From Gaiellasilicea sp963850995 (GTDB taxonomy: Bacteria > Actinomycetota > Thermoleophilia > Gaiellales > Gaiellaceae), in contig CAWKNQ010000026.1 of NCBI GenBank assembly GCA_963850995.1, positions 100,918 through 164,917 of the forward strand: a stretch of DNA of 64,000 nt, given 5' to 3'. Of the stretch, positions 49,058-56,971 are shown one piece after another. Below the pieces are notes generated by a model that saw only the letters and a list, made by a program, of their open reading frames with translations, ran no database searches and was not told where the DNA came from. Within the stretch, counting starts at the first letter, position 1, and the number at the start of each line of letters is the position of its first letter. Made by a program: the position numbers and the translations under genes.

Positions 49058-49269
49058 GTACGAACACGCCCGTACACGCCTGACCTAGATACCGGAGGTA
49101 TCACCGTTCGGTGCCAGCTCGGGGGCCGCCCGCGAGAGCCACGCCAGGCGCGCCACACGACCCGGATGGGTGATGCCAAGGAGGTCGGGCCCGCAGGCCG
49201 CGAGAGGGCGAGCACGGGGCCGCCGGGGCAGCGGCCAGGCGGCCTGGGGAACCGTGCGTCGGCGCTCGC

Positions 49270-49317
49270 GCATAGAGGCCCAACGGGGGAACGAAGGTGT
49301 CGCCTGGGCCTCTATGC
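49270..49317. repeat. Perfect 13-bp inverted repeat in a gene-free stretch
   Basis: GCATAGAGGCCCA (49270-49282) and TGGGCCTCTATGC (49305-49317) are exact complements around a 22-base loop. The 509 bases from 49005 to 49513 hold no gene that I can support; this stem is the only clear structure. It could be a transcription terminator or a recombinase site. Confidence 0.5.
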
Positions 49318-49513
49318 GGCCCGTCCGCACCGGCCCTGTCCGTCGCCGGCCGTCTCGACGCGGCCGGGCGCGGCTGTCACGCTTCGCCCTGTGACGGTGG
49401 GTGTTCTCGTTCGACGCCGCGACGATCGACGACCTCGGCGTCGGCACGCTTCAGGCGAGAGGACGCTCGCCCAGGCGGCCAGGCTCTCGCCAGATGTCCG
49501 AGGAGACAGGCTG

Positions 49514-50707
49514 CTATCGGAGCTGATTGAGGAAGCGTAGGAGCTTGGGCCACGAGTCGGCGCGTGCTGCCGCATCGGCTGACGGTGTTCCTCCGAAGTG
49601 GCGCAACCCGTAGCGCGAGTTGATCGTCGGTGCGGTCGGGAGGTTCGGCACGATCGCGCCTGCCCCGTGTCCGGCGTGTGCGTAGTTGAGCGCGGTGACA
49701 TCGCGCCGTCCGTGATCGTGCATTCGCTCCGCAATGTTGCTGACGAAAAAATTGGAGGGCCACAACAGGTCGTCGCCGCCGCCGACGAGGAAGACCGGGC
49801 CGCTGATCTTCTCGACGGCGATCAGTGCGGACGCAACGGGCTTGCGGGCGAGTGTCCATGCAGGCACCCCTGGGTTGGTGGGCGACGGATAGACCCTGTC
49901 GCTCGGGACGTAGGCGGCGACTGCCCGCACAAGCTGCGGATAGGTGGCTCCGATCAGGAGGGCGGCCTCTCCGCCCCGTGAAACACCCAGGACGGTGATG
50001 CGCTTGGGATCAGCTTCGGGTTGGTCGGCAAGCCAGGAGATCGCCCGCTGGAAGTATTCGAGCGGGATGCGCTGCAACTCTGGTGGGAGGCCCGGCTCGT
50101 CGAAGTAGGCGAGCGCCAAGACCGGGTAGCCGTGCGAGGCCAGCAGTCCGGCGGCGTAGCCGTTTGCCAGGCCGCCGTTCGATCCGCCGACTAGCACGAT
50201 CGCCGTGTGGGACGAGGTGGCAGAGGGCCGGAAGTATTCGCCGTAGAAGCCCGACTTCGCCGGTCGCTGATCCACGATCGTGACCGAGGGAGAGGTGACG
50301 AACCGAACCGCGTTGGCGTCTGCGAGCCTTCGACCAGAAACGCGAACGCTGACGCGCACGTTGCGTGTGAAACGCGGAAGAACTCCGTCCTTCGACCCTT
50401 GTCGAGGCGACACGAGCGCCAGCAGGCCGGACCGGGGGAGATCAACGACACCCTTGCGGTCAGCTTGAATCGGCCGACTGGCTACGAGCTGCCTTCCGTC
50501 GAAACCAACCTCGGTGACGGCGAGGGTGGCGCGTTGCCGGGACGCGAGGCCGGTCACTCGTATCCGGAAAGGAGCATCGAGAAGGGCATTGACCGGCTGC
50601 ACGGTGACTCGTACTGACTCCGCCGCGGACGAGCCGGCCGGAGCAAGCGTGATGGCCGCCAATGTAACGGCGACCGCAATCCAGCGACCCGATCTCCTTG
50701 CCTTCAC
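49514..50707 (-). CDS. Secreted alpha/beta hydrolase, BAAT/acyl-CoA thioesterase family
   Basis: About 397 residues. Signal peptide (WIAVAVTLAAITLAPAG), an N-terminal beta-sandwich (about 40-165; PVNALLDAPFRIRVTGL in part) like the BAAT/acyl-CoA thioesterase N-domain, then an alpha/beta hydrolase with the nucleophile in VLGVSRGGEAAL, acid in VGGGDDLLWPS and His in YAHAGHGAG. An oxyanion region is at VLVGGSNGGL. Family enzymes cleave acyl-CoA or ester bonds; secretion argues for an extracellular ester. Start taken as GTG 50707; a TTG seven codons upstream is also in frame. Base composition is less biased than in the housekeeping genes. Confidence 0.78.
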   Translation of the reverse strand: MKARRSGRWIAVAVTLAAITLAPAGSSAAESVRVTVQPVNALLDAPFRIRVTGLASRQRATLAVTEVGFDGRQLVASRPIQADRKGVVDLPRSGLLALVSPRQGSKDGVLPRFTRNVRVSVRVSGRRLADANAVRFVTSPSVTIVDQRPAKSGFYGEYFRPSATSSHTAIVLVGGSNGGLANGYAAGLLASHGYPVLALAYFDEPGLPPELQRIPLEYFQRAISWLADQPEADPKRITVLGVSRGGEAALLIGATYPQLVRAVAAYVPSDRVYPSPTNPGVPAWTLARKPVASALIAVEKISGPVFLVGGGDDLLWPSNFFVSNIAERMHDHGRRDVTALNYAHAGHGAGAIVPNLPTAPTINSRYGLRHFGGTPSADAAARADSWPKLLRFLNQLR

Positions 50708-50838
50708 GGCAAGACGGTAGCGCCTCAACCGGATCAGGCCCGCAACGGGGCTATTCGGTCATCGTCTGTGTCTTCTTCGGATCGAAACCGACACCAGCTC
50801 GCCGTGCCGAAGCGCAGCGCGCACTAGCATTCGATGTC

Positions 50839-51054
50839 GTGGAGCAGCCCCGGTTTCCTTCTGAGCGAGCAGTCCAGATGGCGGATGATCTACACGCTGC
50901 CCTCACGCGCCTGGACGCTGCGCTTGCGAGCACACAGATCAGTAGCGCGGAGCATCGTCGGCGGATCGACGCGATCGGTTTGTGGATGAAACAACGAGGG
51001 GTTCCCTTCATACGAGGGAGCCTCTACGACGCGTGGACGATTCGCCGCTGCTGA
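50839..51054 (+). CDS. Possible short helical protein in accessory region
   Basis: A frame of 71 codons from GTG 50839 with two amphipathic helices (VQMADDLHAALTRLDAAL and AEHRRRIDAIGLWMKQRG) and a C-terminal VPFIRGSLYDAWTIRRC. It could also start at ATG 50878 (MADDLHAAL). The frame is open further upstream but that part is unlike protein. Codon bias is weak. No family recognised; it may be a decayed gene. Confidence 0.35.
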   Translation: MEQPRFPSERAVQMADDLHAALTRLDAALASTQISSAEHRRRIDAIGLWMKQRGVPFIRGSLYDAWTIRRC

Positions 51055-51251
51055 CGTAACGCGGACTGACAGCTGTAGTGGCAGACATGCCCGAAGAGCA
51101 GCGCGGCCCGCTCAGGCGTCATTCCCGAACGCTGGCCCAGGCAAGCGACGTTGGTTTTTCTGGACGCCTAGTGGCCCCACCATGCTGGGCCGATGGCCGG
51201 GACCGCGTTATTCCGCGCGTTTTATTCGGCGTCCTGTGACACGCTGGCGCT

Positions 51252-51473
51252 GTGACCGCCGACGCGTTCGCTGTCCTGGCTCCCGCTGACCGGCAGGTGC
51301 TCGACGACCTTCTCGCCGACGCCGACGCGGACGAGCTGGAGCAGCTGCGGCGTACAAGCCTGCGGCTGCGGCCCTGCGCGGTCTGCGGCGACGACTTCAC
51401 TGCCCTCCACCGCTACGCCCGCTTCTGCTCGCCGCGCTGCCGCCAGCGCGCCTCACGCGCCCGCCGCCGCTAG
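51252..51473 (+). CDS. Small zinc-ribbon-like protein of mobile-element type
   Basis: A 73-residue protein from GTG 51252. A helical N-terminal part (PADRQVLDDLLADADADEL) is followed by CAVCGDDF, then YARFCSPRCRQRASRARRR, a CxxC...CxxxC pattern with a basic tail. This motif is common in short proteins of actinobacterial phages and integrative elements and may bind nucleic acid. The degraded copy at 48664 carries a related motif. Confidence 0.6.
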   Translation: MTADAFAVLAPADRQVLDDLLADADADELEQLRRTSLRLRPCAVCGDDFTALHRYARFCSPRCRQRASRARRR

Positions 51474-51518
51474 GGGCCGTTCCGCTCGCGTCGGCGTAGC
51501 CGTTACTCTCCACATCTG

Positions 51519-51641
51519 ATGCAGCACGACCCGATGCACCCGGCTTTCAACCCACGGCCACCACTTTGGCTCTCGTTGGCAAAGGGCGCTATCGCCGTGC
51601 TGCTCCTCCTAGGGCTGCTCATTTACGCCCTAGTCAGCTAG
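51519..51641 (+). CDS. 40-residue single-TM peptide
   Basis: ATG 51519 to TAG 51641. Polar, His/Pro-rich N-terminus (MQHDPMHPAFNPRPP) and one hydrophobic helix (AIAVLLLLGLLIYALVS) to the C-terminus. It follows the zinc-ribbon-like gene by 45 bases on the same strand. The layout is that of a small membrane peptide; there is no obvious ribosome site, so expression is uncertain. Confidence 0.45.
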   Translation: MQHDPMHPAFNPRPPLWLSLAKGAIAVLLLLGLLIYALVS

Positions 51642-51665
51642 TCGCCCGCGTTTCGCCAATCCCTC

Positions 51666-51920
51666 CTAGGCGTCGGGCTCCTCCTCGTCGTCGTCGAGGC
51701 CGTGCGCGAGCAGCCAGACCCGGTCGGCGACGTCGGCGAGGTCGAGCGCGAGCAGGCCGACCAGGGCCTCGGGCTGGTCGGCGTTCGCCCGGAGCAGGCC
51801 GTCGCGGGCCGCCTCGAGGTCGGCCTGCTCCGGGAGCGGGTCGCCCTCGACGAGGGCGAGCTCGATTACGCGGCGCTGCTCGCGCGGAGCGCCTGAACGC
51901 GTGGGAGCACCCGTGGGAGC
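51666..51920 (-). other. Open minus-strand frame without start codon, possible gene remnant
   Basis: The frame ending at TAG 51666 reads VIELALVEGDPLPEQADLEA, LLRANADQPEALVGLLALDL, ADVADRVWLLAHGLDDDEEE and PDA, with near-total third-position G/C, but has no ATG, GTG or TTG upstream within the open frame. An overlapping plus-strand frame (51702-51896, 64 codons) is also open, so strand choice is uncertain. Confidence 0.3.
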
Positions 51921-51923
51921 ACC
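51901..51923 (+). repeat. 23-bp direct repeat, right copy
   Basis: Identical to 49035-49057 and in the same orientation, 100 bases left of the tRNA. See the left copy. Confidence 0.6.
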
Positions 51924-52022
51924 ATCCGTACCTGCCTGCCCTCGCTGACCTGACTGACTCCGGCCGGAATGGCTGAACCAGGCCGTTCCCGCATAACGGC
52001 TGCGATCGCCGCCAGTCCGTGA

Positions 52023-52095
52023 TGGGCCCGCCTGGATTCGAACCAGGGCGCGACGGATTATGAGTCCGCTGCTCTAACCACTGAGCTACGGGCCC
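52023..52095 (-). tRNA. tRNA with CAU anticodon (Ile2 or elongator Met)
   Basis: A full 73-base cloverleaf. Acceptor GGGCCCG pairs with CGGGCCC and discriminator A. D arm GCTC/GAGC. Anticodon stem GCGGA/TCCGT with loop CTCATAA. T arm CCTGG-TTCGAAT-CCAGG. CCA is not encoded. The CAU anticodon fits either tRNA-Ile2, whose C is modified to lysidine, or elongator tRNA-Met; the GGGCCCG acceptor and the AGCAGCGGACTCATAATCC region look more like Ile2. Its 3' end is duplicated at 48983. Confidence 0.93.
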
Positions 52096-52157
52096 GACGG
52101 CGTGAGCGTAGCGCCGGCACCGGTTCTCCCACGACGTTTTGCTAGGCGACTGTCACA

Positions 52158-52619
52158 ATGTCCCGCGTGAAGGCGTACCAGCAGGAGACGCAGCTCCGCA
52201 CTGCCGGCGGGCTCTCGATCAAGGACATCACCGACGAGGTACAGGAAGCGGTCACTGCGAGCGGGATCAGGAACGGCATCTGCTCCGTCTACTCGCCGCA
52301 CACGACCTGCTCGGTGCGCGTGAACGAGTTCGAGTCGGGATTCCTCGAGGACTTCGCGCTCCTCCTGAAACGGCTCGTCCCGAGCGACAACTACTACGCA
52401 CACGACGACTGGGACCGGCGCACCGAGAACGTCTGCCCTGAGGACATGAACTTCGGCAACGGGCACGCCCACTGCATGTCGATGCTGCTCGGACCGGCCG
52501 GCGAGTCGATCCCGGTGCAGGACGGAGACCTCTGTCTCGGCACCTGGCAGCGCGTGCTGTTTCTCGAGCTGGACCGCGAGCGCGACCGCCGCTGGCTCGT
52601 CCAAGTGGTTGGCGTCTGA
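52158..52619 (+). CDS. YjbQ family (UPF0047) protein
   Basis: A 153-residue protein. The family signature SPHTTCSVRVNEFESGF and GNGHAHCMSMLLGPAGESIPV in part, with the late GTWQRVLFLELDRERDRR, are all present. UPF0047 proteins can show weak thiamine phosphate synthase activity, but the physiological role is unknown. ATG 52158 (MSRVKAYQQ) is used; GTG at codon 4 is possible. It is divergent from the tRNA gene and convergent with the SDR gene, a hairpin lying between. Confidence 0.9.
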   Translation: MSRVKAYQQETQLRTAGGLSIKDITDEVQEAVTASGIRNGICSVYSPHTTCSVRVNEFESGFLEDFALLLKRLVPSDNYYAHDDWDRRTENVCPEDMNFGNGHAHCMSMLLGPAGESIPVQDGDLCLGTWQRVLFLELDRERDRRWLVQVVGV

Positions 52620-52675
52620 CGCCTAGTAACAGTCTGTTGCAAGGAACGCTCGGCTCACAGACGCGGTCTGATCTA

Positions 52676-52700
52676 GCCAAGTAACAGTCTGTTACTTGGC
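52676..52700. terminator. Hairpin between convergent YjbQ and SDR genes
   Basis: GCCAAGTAACA (52676-52686) pairs perfectly with TGTTACTTGGC (52690-52700) around a 3-base GTC loop. AGTAACAGTCTGTT occurs twice in this gap (52625 and 52680), so half of the stem is also a direct repeat. It is AT-richer than its surroundings and reads both ways. Confidence 0.75.
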
Positions 52701-53479
52701 TACTCGGGCGTGACGTAGGCGGCGGTGAGACCGCCGTCGACGACGAAGGTCGCGCCGTTCACGTACGAGGACTCGTCGCTCGCGAGGAAGAGCGCCGCGT
52801 TCACGATCTCGCGTGGCTTTGCCAGGCGGCCGGTCGGCCAGTGGATGCGCCTGCGCTCGAGCGCGGCCGGGTCGTCGCCGAAGATGTTGAGGAGGAGCGG
52901 CGTCTCCACCGGCCCCGGGCAGAGCGCGTTCACGCGCACGCCCTCCCGCGCGAACTGGACCGCGAGCTCACGCGACATCGAGAGCACCGCCCCCTTCGAG
53001 GCCGAGTAGGAGATCTGTGACGTCGCCGCGCCGAGGATGGCGACGAACGACGCGACGTTGATCACCGAGCCGCCGCCGCGCTCCAGCAAGTACGGGATCC
53101 CGTGCTTGCAGCACAGGAAGACGCCGCGCGTGTTGACCGCCTGCACCCGGTCCCACGCCTCGACCGAGGTGTCGAGCACGGACGCGTCGTCGTCGGGCGA
53201 GATGCCCGCGTTGTTGTAGAGGACGTCGATGCCGCCGAACCGCTCCGCCGTCTCGGCGCACATCCGCTGCACGTCGTCCTCCTCGGCCACGTTCACGGCG
53301 GTCGCGAACGCCTCGCCGGAGCAGAGGCCGACAGTCTCCTCGGCGGCCACAAGATCCAGGTCGGCGACGCAGACGTGCGCGCCCTCCTCGGTGAAGAGGA
53401 TCGCGGCGTCGCGGCCCATGCCGCCGCCCGCGCCGGTGATCACGCAGACCTTCCCCGCGAGCCTCCCCGCCAAGATCAA
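52700..53479 (-). CDS. Short-chain dehydrogenase/reductase
   Basis: A 259-residue classical SDR. Cofactor motif VITGAGGGMGRD, Asp at VCVADLDL suggesting NAD preference, LYNNAGISPDDD (NNAG motif), catalytic Ser in VASFVAILG, and YSASK. The C-terminal FLASDESSYVNGATFVVDGG is typical. It is the last gene of a minus-strand operon with aldehyde dehydrogenase (ATGA overlap), PuuD-like and PuuA-like genes. A role in oxidising an alcohol or hydroxy acid in that catabolic path is inferred. Confidence 0.9.
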   Translation of the reverse strand: MILAGRLAGKVCVITGAGGGMGRDAAILFTEEGAHVCVADLDLVAAEETVGLCSGEAFATAVNVAEEDDVQRMCAETAERFGGIDVLYNNAGISPDDDASVLDTSVEAWDRVQAVNTRGVFLCCKHGIPYLLERGGGSVINVASFVAILGAATSQISYSASKGAVLSMSRELAVQFAREGVRVNALCPGPVETPLLLNIFGDDPAALERRRIHWPTGRLAKPREIVNAALFLASDESSYVNGATFVVDGGLTAAYVTPE

Positions 53480-54825
53480 CCCTCCGTCGACAGGAACACG
53501 TTCTTGATCTCCGAGTAGCCCTCGAGCCCGTGCATGCCGAGCTCGCGGCCGAAGCCAGACTGCTTCATGCCGCCGAACGGTGTCGACACCCGTACCGAGC
53601 TGTTCGAGTTCACCGACAACACGCCCGCCTGCACGGCGCGCGCGACCCGCAGCGCCCGCGCCCCGTCACGCGTCCAGATCGAGCCCGAGAGGCCATACGG
53701 CGTGTCGTTCGCAAGCCGGATCGCCTCCGCCTCGTCCGCGAACGGGATCACGGCCGCCACCGGGCCGAACACCTCCTCGCGGGCGATCCGGTCGTCGTTC
53801 GAGGCCTCGATGAGCGTGCACGGGAACCAGAAGCCGGCGCCCTCCGGGGCCTCGCCGCGAAAGAGCGGCTCGCCCTCGACGAACGAGGACACCGTCTCGC
53901 GGTGTGCCGCCGAGATGAGCGGCCCCATCTCGGTGGCATCGTCCTCGGGATCGCCCACGCGGACGCCGCGTGTTGCCGCGATCAGGCGCTCGAGGAACTC
54001 GTCGTAGACGGACGTCTCGACGAGGATGCGCGAGCGAGCGCAGCAGTCCTGGCCGGCATTGTCGAAGACGGCGTAGGGCGCGGCCGCGGCCGCCCGCTCG
54101 AGGTCCGCGTCCGCGAAGACGACGTTTGCCGACTTGCCGCCGAGCTCGAGCGTGACGCGCTTCACCTGCGCAGCGGCCCCTTCCATCACCGTCCGCCCCA
54201 CCTCGGTCGAGCCGGTGAAGCCGATCTTGGCAACGTCCGGATGCTCGACCAGCCGCGCGCCGACGACCGAGCCCTTGCCGACGAGGACGTTGACGACACC
54301 CTCCGGGATCCCGGCCTCGAGCACCAGCTCGGCGAGGCGCAGTGCGCTCAGCGGCGTCAGCTCCGCCGGCTTCAGTACCACGGTGTTCCCGCACGCGAGC
54401 GCCGGGCCGAGCTTCCACGAGGCGATGTTGAGCGGGAAGTTCCAGGGGACGATCAGGCCGACGACGCCGAGGGGCTCGCGGAAGGTGACGTCGACCCCGC
54501 CGGCGACGGGAATCGACTCGCCGTAGTGCTTGTCGACCGCCCCGGCGTAGAAGTGGAAGACCTGCGCGACCATGCCGACCTCCGCGCGCGCGCCCGTGAT
54601 CGGCTTGCCGACGTTGCGCGACTCGATCCGCGCCAGCTCCTCGCCGTGCTCCTCGACGAGCGTCGCGAGACGGCGGAGGAGGCGGGCGCGGTCGGCCGGG
54701 GCGACCGCGCTCCAGGCCGGGAACGCGGCCTTGGCCCGCGCGACGGCGGCGTCGGTCTCCTCCACTCCGGCACGCTCGAGCTCGGCGATCGGCTCCTCCG
54801 TGGCCGGATTCACCACCGTCAGCAC
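53476..54825 (-). CDS. Aldehyde dehydrogenase (PuuC/gamma-glutamyl-aldehyde type)
   Basis: A 449-residue ALDH. PWNFPLNIASWKLGPALACG in part, the NAD-binding FTGSTEVGRTVMEGAA, catalytic Glu in TLELGGKSANVVF and catalytic Cys in NAGQDCCARSRILVE. EEVFGPVAAVIPF and SGSIWTRDGARALRVAR are late conserved blocks. Next to PuuA- and PuuD-like genes the likely substrate is gamma-glutamyl-gamma-aminobutyraldehyde or a related omega-amino aldehyde. It overlaps the SDR start by ATGA and follows the PuuD-like gene after 4 bases. Confidence 0.9.
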   Translation of the reverse strand: MLTVVNPATEEPIAELERAGVEETDAAVARAKAAFPAWSAVAPADRARLLRRLATLVEEHGEELARIESRNVGKPITGARAEVGMVAQVFHFYAGAVDKHYGESIPVAGGVDVTFREPLGVVGLIVPWNFPLNIASWKLGPALACGNTVVLKPAELTPLSALRLAELVLEAGIPEGVVNVLVGKGSVVGARLVEHPDVAKIGFTGSTEVGRTVMEGAAAQVKRVTLELGGKSANVVFADADLERAAAAAPYAVFDNAGQDCCARSRILVETSVYDEFLERLIAATRGVRVGDPEDDATEMGPLISAAHRETVSSFVEGEPLFRGEAPEGAGFWFPCTLIEASNDDRIAREEVFGPVAAVIPFADEAEAIRLANDTPYGLSGSIWTRDGARALRVARAVQAGVLSVNSNSSVRVSTPFGGMKQSGFGRELGMHGLEGYSEIKNVFLSTEG

Positions 54826-54829
54826 CGGG

Positions 54830-55552
54830 CTACTCCTTCGCGGCGCGGTACGCGCGCGCCTCGTCGACGAGGGCGCGGAAGAGCGCGTCGTCCTCGCCCT
54901 CCTCGGGATGCCAGAGCACGCCGACGGCGAAGCGCTTGCCGGGATCCTCGAGCGCCTCGAGGGTGCCGTCCTCTGCCCACGCCGTCTCGACGAGCCCTTC
55001 GCCGATGCGGCCGAAGCCCTGATGGTGATGGGACTTGACGGGCGCGCGGTCGCCGAGCAGCGACGCGAGCCTTGTGTCCGCCCTCACGTCGACGTCGTGG
55101 TCCGCGAACGCGCCGGGCGTGTGCTTGTGCTTCTCGTCGCCGACGACGTCCGGCAGATGCTGGACGAGGTCGCCGCCGCGGGCGACGTTCAGAACCTGCG
55201 AGCCGCGGCAAACCGCAAGCACGGGCAGATCGCGCTCGAGCGCCGCCGTCAGCAGCGCGAGCTCGGCGCGATCCCGCTCCGGCCGGACGCCGTTCGTCTC
55301 CGGATGCGCCTCGTGGCCGTACTCGACCGGGTCGAGGTCGGAGCCGCCGGAGAAGAGGATCCCGTCCAGGATGTCCAACGTCTCCTCGATCCCCTCTTCG
55401 CTCGGCGGCACGAGCAAGGCGCGGCCGCCGGCCGCCTCGACCTGGTGGACGTACGCCATCGGGACAACCGCGGCGGGCACGTCCCAGGCGCCCCAGCGGA
55501 CGCTCGGTTCCGCATAGGCCGTGATCCCGATCACCGGTCTACCCGCGTTCAT
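54830..55552 (-). CDS. puuD: Gamma-glutamyl-gamma-aminobutyrate hydrolase family glutamine amidotransferase (PuuD-like)
   Basis: A 240-residue class I amidotransferase of peptidase family C26. RPVIGITAYAE is the family start; LFSGGSDLDPVEYG is the oxyanion region; the nucleophile is in VLAVCRGSQVLNVARGGDL (in parts); the SHHHQGF segment and AVGVLWHPEEGE carry the catalytic His and Glu. PuuD splits gamma-glutamyl-GABA into glutamate and GABA. The gene overlaps the PuuA-like gene by 14 bases. Confidence 0.88.
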   Translation of the reverse strand: MNAGRPVIGITAYAEPSVRWGAWDVPAAVVPMAYVHQVEAAGGRALLVPPSEEGIEETLDILDGILFSGGSDLDPVEYGHEAHPETNGVRPERDRAELALLTAALERDLPVLAVCRGSQVLNVARGGDLVQHLPDVVGDEKHKHTPGAFADHDVDVRADTRLASLLGDRAPVKSHHHQGFGRIGEGLVETAWAEDGTLEALEDPGKRFAVGVLWHPEEGEDDALFRALVDEARAYRAAKE

Positions 55553-56873
55553 AGAACCGTTCTCTTTCGTAGCACGTCACGGCCCGGTCGAAGAGCTCCT
55601 GCTCGGTGCGCGCGTAGTTGAGGTAGTGGTCGACCACCTCGTCGCCGAAGGCGGCGCGGGCCATCGTCCCCTCCTCGAGCGCGGCGATCGCCTCGCGCAG
55701 CGAGTGCGGAAAGCGGTCGGCATCCGACTCGTACGCATTGCCCTCGAGCGCCTTCGGGAGCCGCAGCTTGCGCTCGATCCCATCCAGGCCCGCCGCGATG
55801 ATCGCCGCGAAGGCGAGGTACGGGTTGGCGTCGGCGCCGGGGATCCTCGTCTCCGTCCGCAGCGCGGAGCCGTGCCCGACGATCCGGAACCCGCACGTGC
55901 GGTTGTCGTGGCCCCAGGCCAGCGTCGTCGGTGCCCACGAGCCCGCGGCGAAGCGCTTGTACGAGTTCACGTTGGGGGCGACGAAGATCGCGAGCTCCTT
56001 CAGGTTCGCGATCTGGCCGGCGAGCCACCGCTTGAACGTCGGGCTCTCGCCCGCGAAGGCACTCCGGTCGCCCCGCCAGAGCGACGAGTGGATGTGGCAC
56101 GAGCTGCCGATCCAGGTGTGGTCGGGCTTCGCCATGAACGTGATCGAGCAGCCGTTCAGGTGCGCGAGCTCCTTCGCCCCGTTCTTGTAGACGGCGTGGT
56201 TGTCCGCCATCGTGAGCGCGTCGGCGTAGCGGAAGTTGATCTCCTGCTGGCCGGGCCAGGCCTCACCCTTCGAGGTCTCGACCTTGATCCCCGCGGCGTG
56301 CATCCCGTTCCGGATCTGGCGGATGAACGGCTCGTCGTAGGTGGTCGCGAGCACGTGGTAGTCGAGGATGTAGGGCACCGACGGCGTCAGATCGCGGTAG
56401 TGCTTGGCGTGCGCCTCCGTGTAGGTCTCGCGCAGCAGGAAGAACTCGAGCTCGGAGCCGACCATCGGCGTGAGCCCGAGCTTCTCGGCCCGCTCGACCT
56501 GGGCCCGCAGCACCTGCCGTGGCGAGGGTGCGACCGGCGAGCCGTCGTGCCAGGCGACGTCGCAGAGAACGAGCGCCGTCGCCTCGAGCCACGGGATCCG
56601 CCGCAGCGTCGCGAGGTCGGGCTGGAGCACGAAGTCGCCGTAGCCGGTGTCCCAGCTCGCGAGCCGGTAGCCCGGGACCGGATCCATCTCCATCTCGTTC
56701 GCGAGCAGGTAGTTGCAGCCCTCGACCGCATGCCCGGAGCCGATCTCGTCGACGAAGAACTCGCCGTGCAGCCGCTTGCCCATCAGCCGGCCCTGCATGT
56801 CGGTGAACGCCACGACAACGGTGTCGATCGCGCCGGACCCGACGTCCGCCCGCAGCTCGTCGAAGCTCAGCAC
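55539..56873 (-). CDS. puuA: Glutamine synthetase-family gamma-glutamylpolyamine synthetase (PuuA-like)
   Basis: A 444-residue type I glutamine-synthetase fold. VVVAFTDMQGRLMGKR begins it; metal-binding MVGSELEFFLL; GQQEINFRYADAL; active-site HTWIGSSCHIHSSLW; ATP-binding VNSYKRFAAGSWAPTT; and RIPGADANPYLAFAAI. The next-gene context (PuuD, ALDH) favours gamma-glutamylation of putrescine or another amine over ammonia assimilation. It is the first gene of the minus-strand operon and is divergent from the permease. A PuuB-like oxidase gene is not in the window. Confidence 0.88.
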   Translation of the reverse strand: MLSFDELRADVGSGAIDTVVVAFTDMQGRLMGKRLHGEFFVDEIGSGHAVEGCNYLLANEMEMDPVPGYRLASWDTGYGDFVLQPDLATLRRIPWLEATALVLCDVAWHDGSPVAPSPRQVLRAQVERAEKLGLTPMVGSELEFFLLRETYTEAHAKHYRDLTPSVPYILDYHVLATTYDEPFIRQIRNGMHAAGIKVETSKGEAWPGQQEINFRYADALTMADNHAVYKNGAKELAHLNGCSITFMAKPDHTWIGSSCHIHSSLWRGDRSAFAGESPTFKRWLAGQIANLKELAIFVAPNVNSYKRFAAGSWAPTTLAWGHDNRTCGFRIVGHGSALRTETRIPGADANPYLAFAAIIAAGLDGIERKLRLPKALEGNAYESDADRFPHSLREAIAALEEGTMARAAFGDEVVDHYLNYARTEQELFDRAVTCYERERFYERG

Positions 56874-56892
56874 CGAGCGATCCTACGCCCTC

Positions 56893-56939
56893 GTGCCGTC
56901 CGGCACGTTGACAACGATCCCGGCAGACGCGCGTAATAG
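56893..56939 (+). promoter_or_regulatory. Probable promoter of the permease with overlapping dyad
   Basis: TTGACA at 56908-56913 and GTAATA/TAATAG at 56933-56939 (19-20 base spacing, somewhat long) face the permease at 56972, which has a GGAGGG site. CGTGCC-GTCC-GGCACG at 56893-56908 is a perfect dyad touching the -35, a likely repressor site for the divergent polyamine genes. Confidence 0.45.
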
Positions 56940-56971
56940 CGCTGACCACGACACACGTCGAGGAGGGCTGG

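Larger units (their letters stand above)
48983..52044. mobile_element. Putative integrative element remnant bounded by tRNA 3'-end duplication
   Basis: TGGGCCCGCCTGGA followed by CTAGAACC at 48983-49004 repeats the 3' end of the tRNA at 52023-52044 (TGGGCCCGCCTGGA then TTCGAACC), 20 of 22 identical and in the same orientation. The interval has weaker codon bias than the rest of the window, small orphan genes, and a second pair of direct repeats near both ends. No integrase is present, so this would be a decayed element of about 3 kb. The limits are inferred from the repeats only. Confidence 0.5.

Noticed and set aside
49085..49447. A minus-strand primase- or integrase-like C-terminal fragment
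   Set aside because: Short protein-like pieces can be read, but no motif, no start and no consistent codon bias support a gene.
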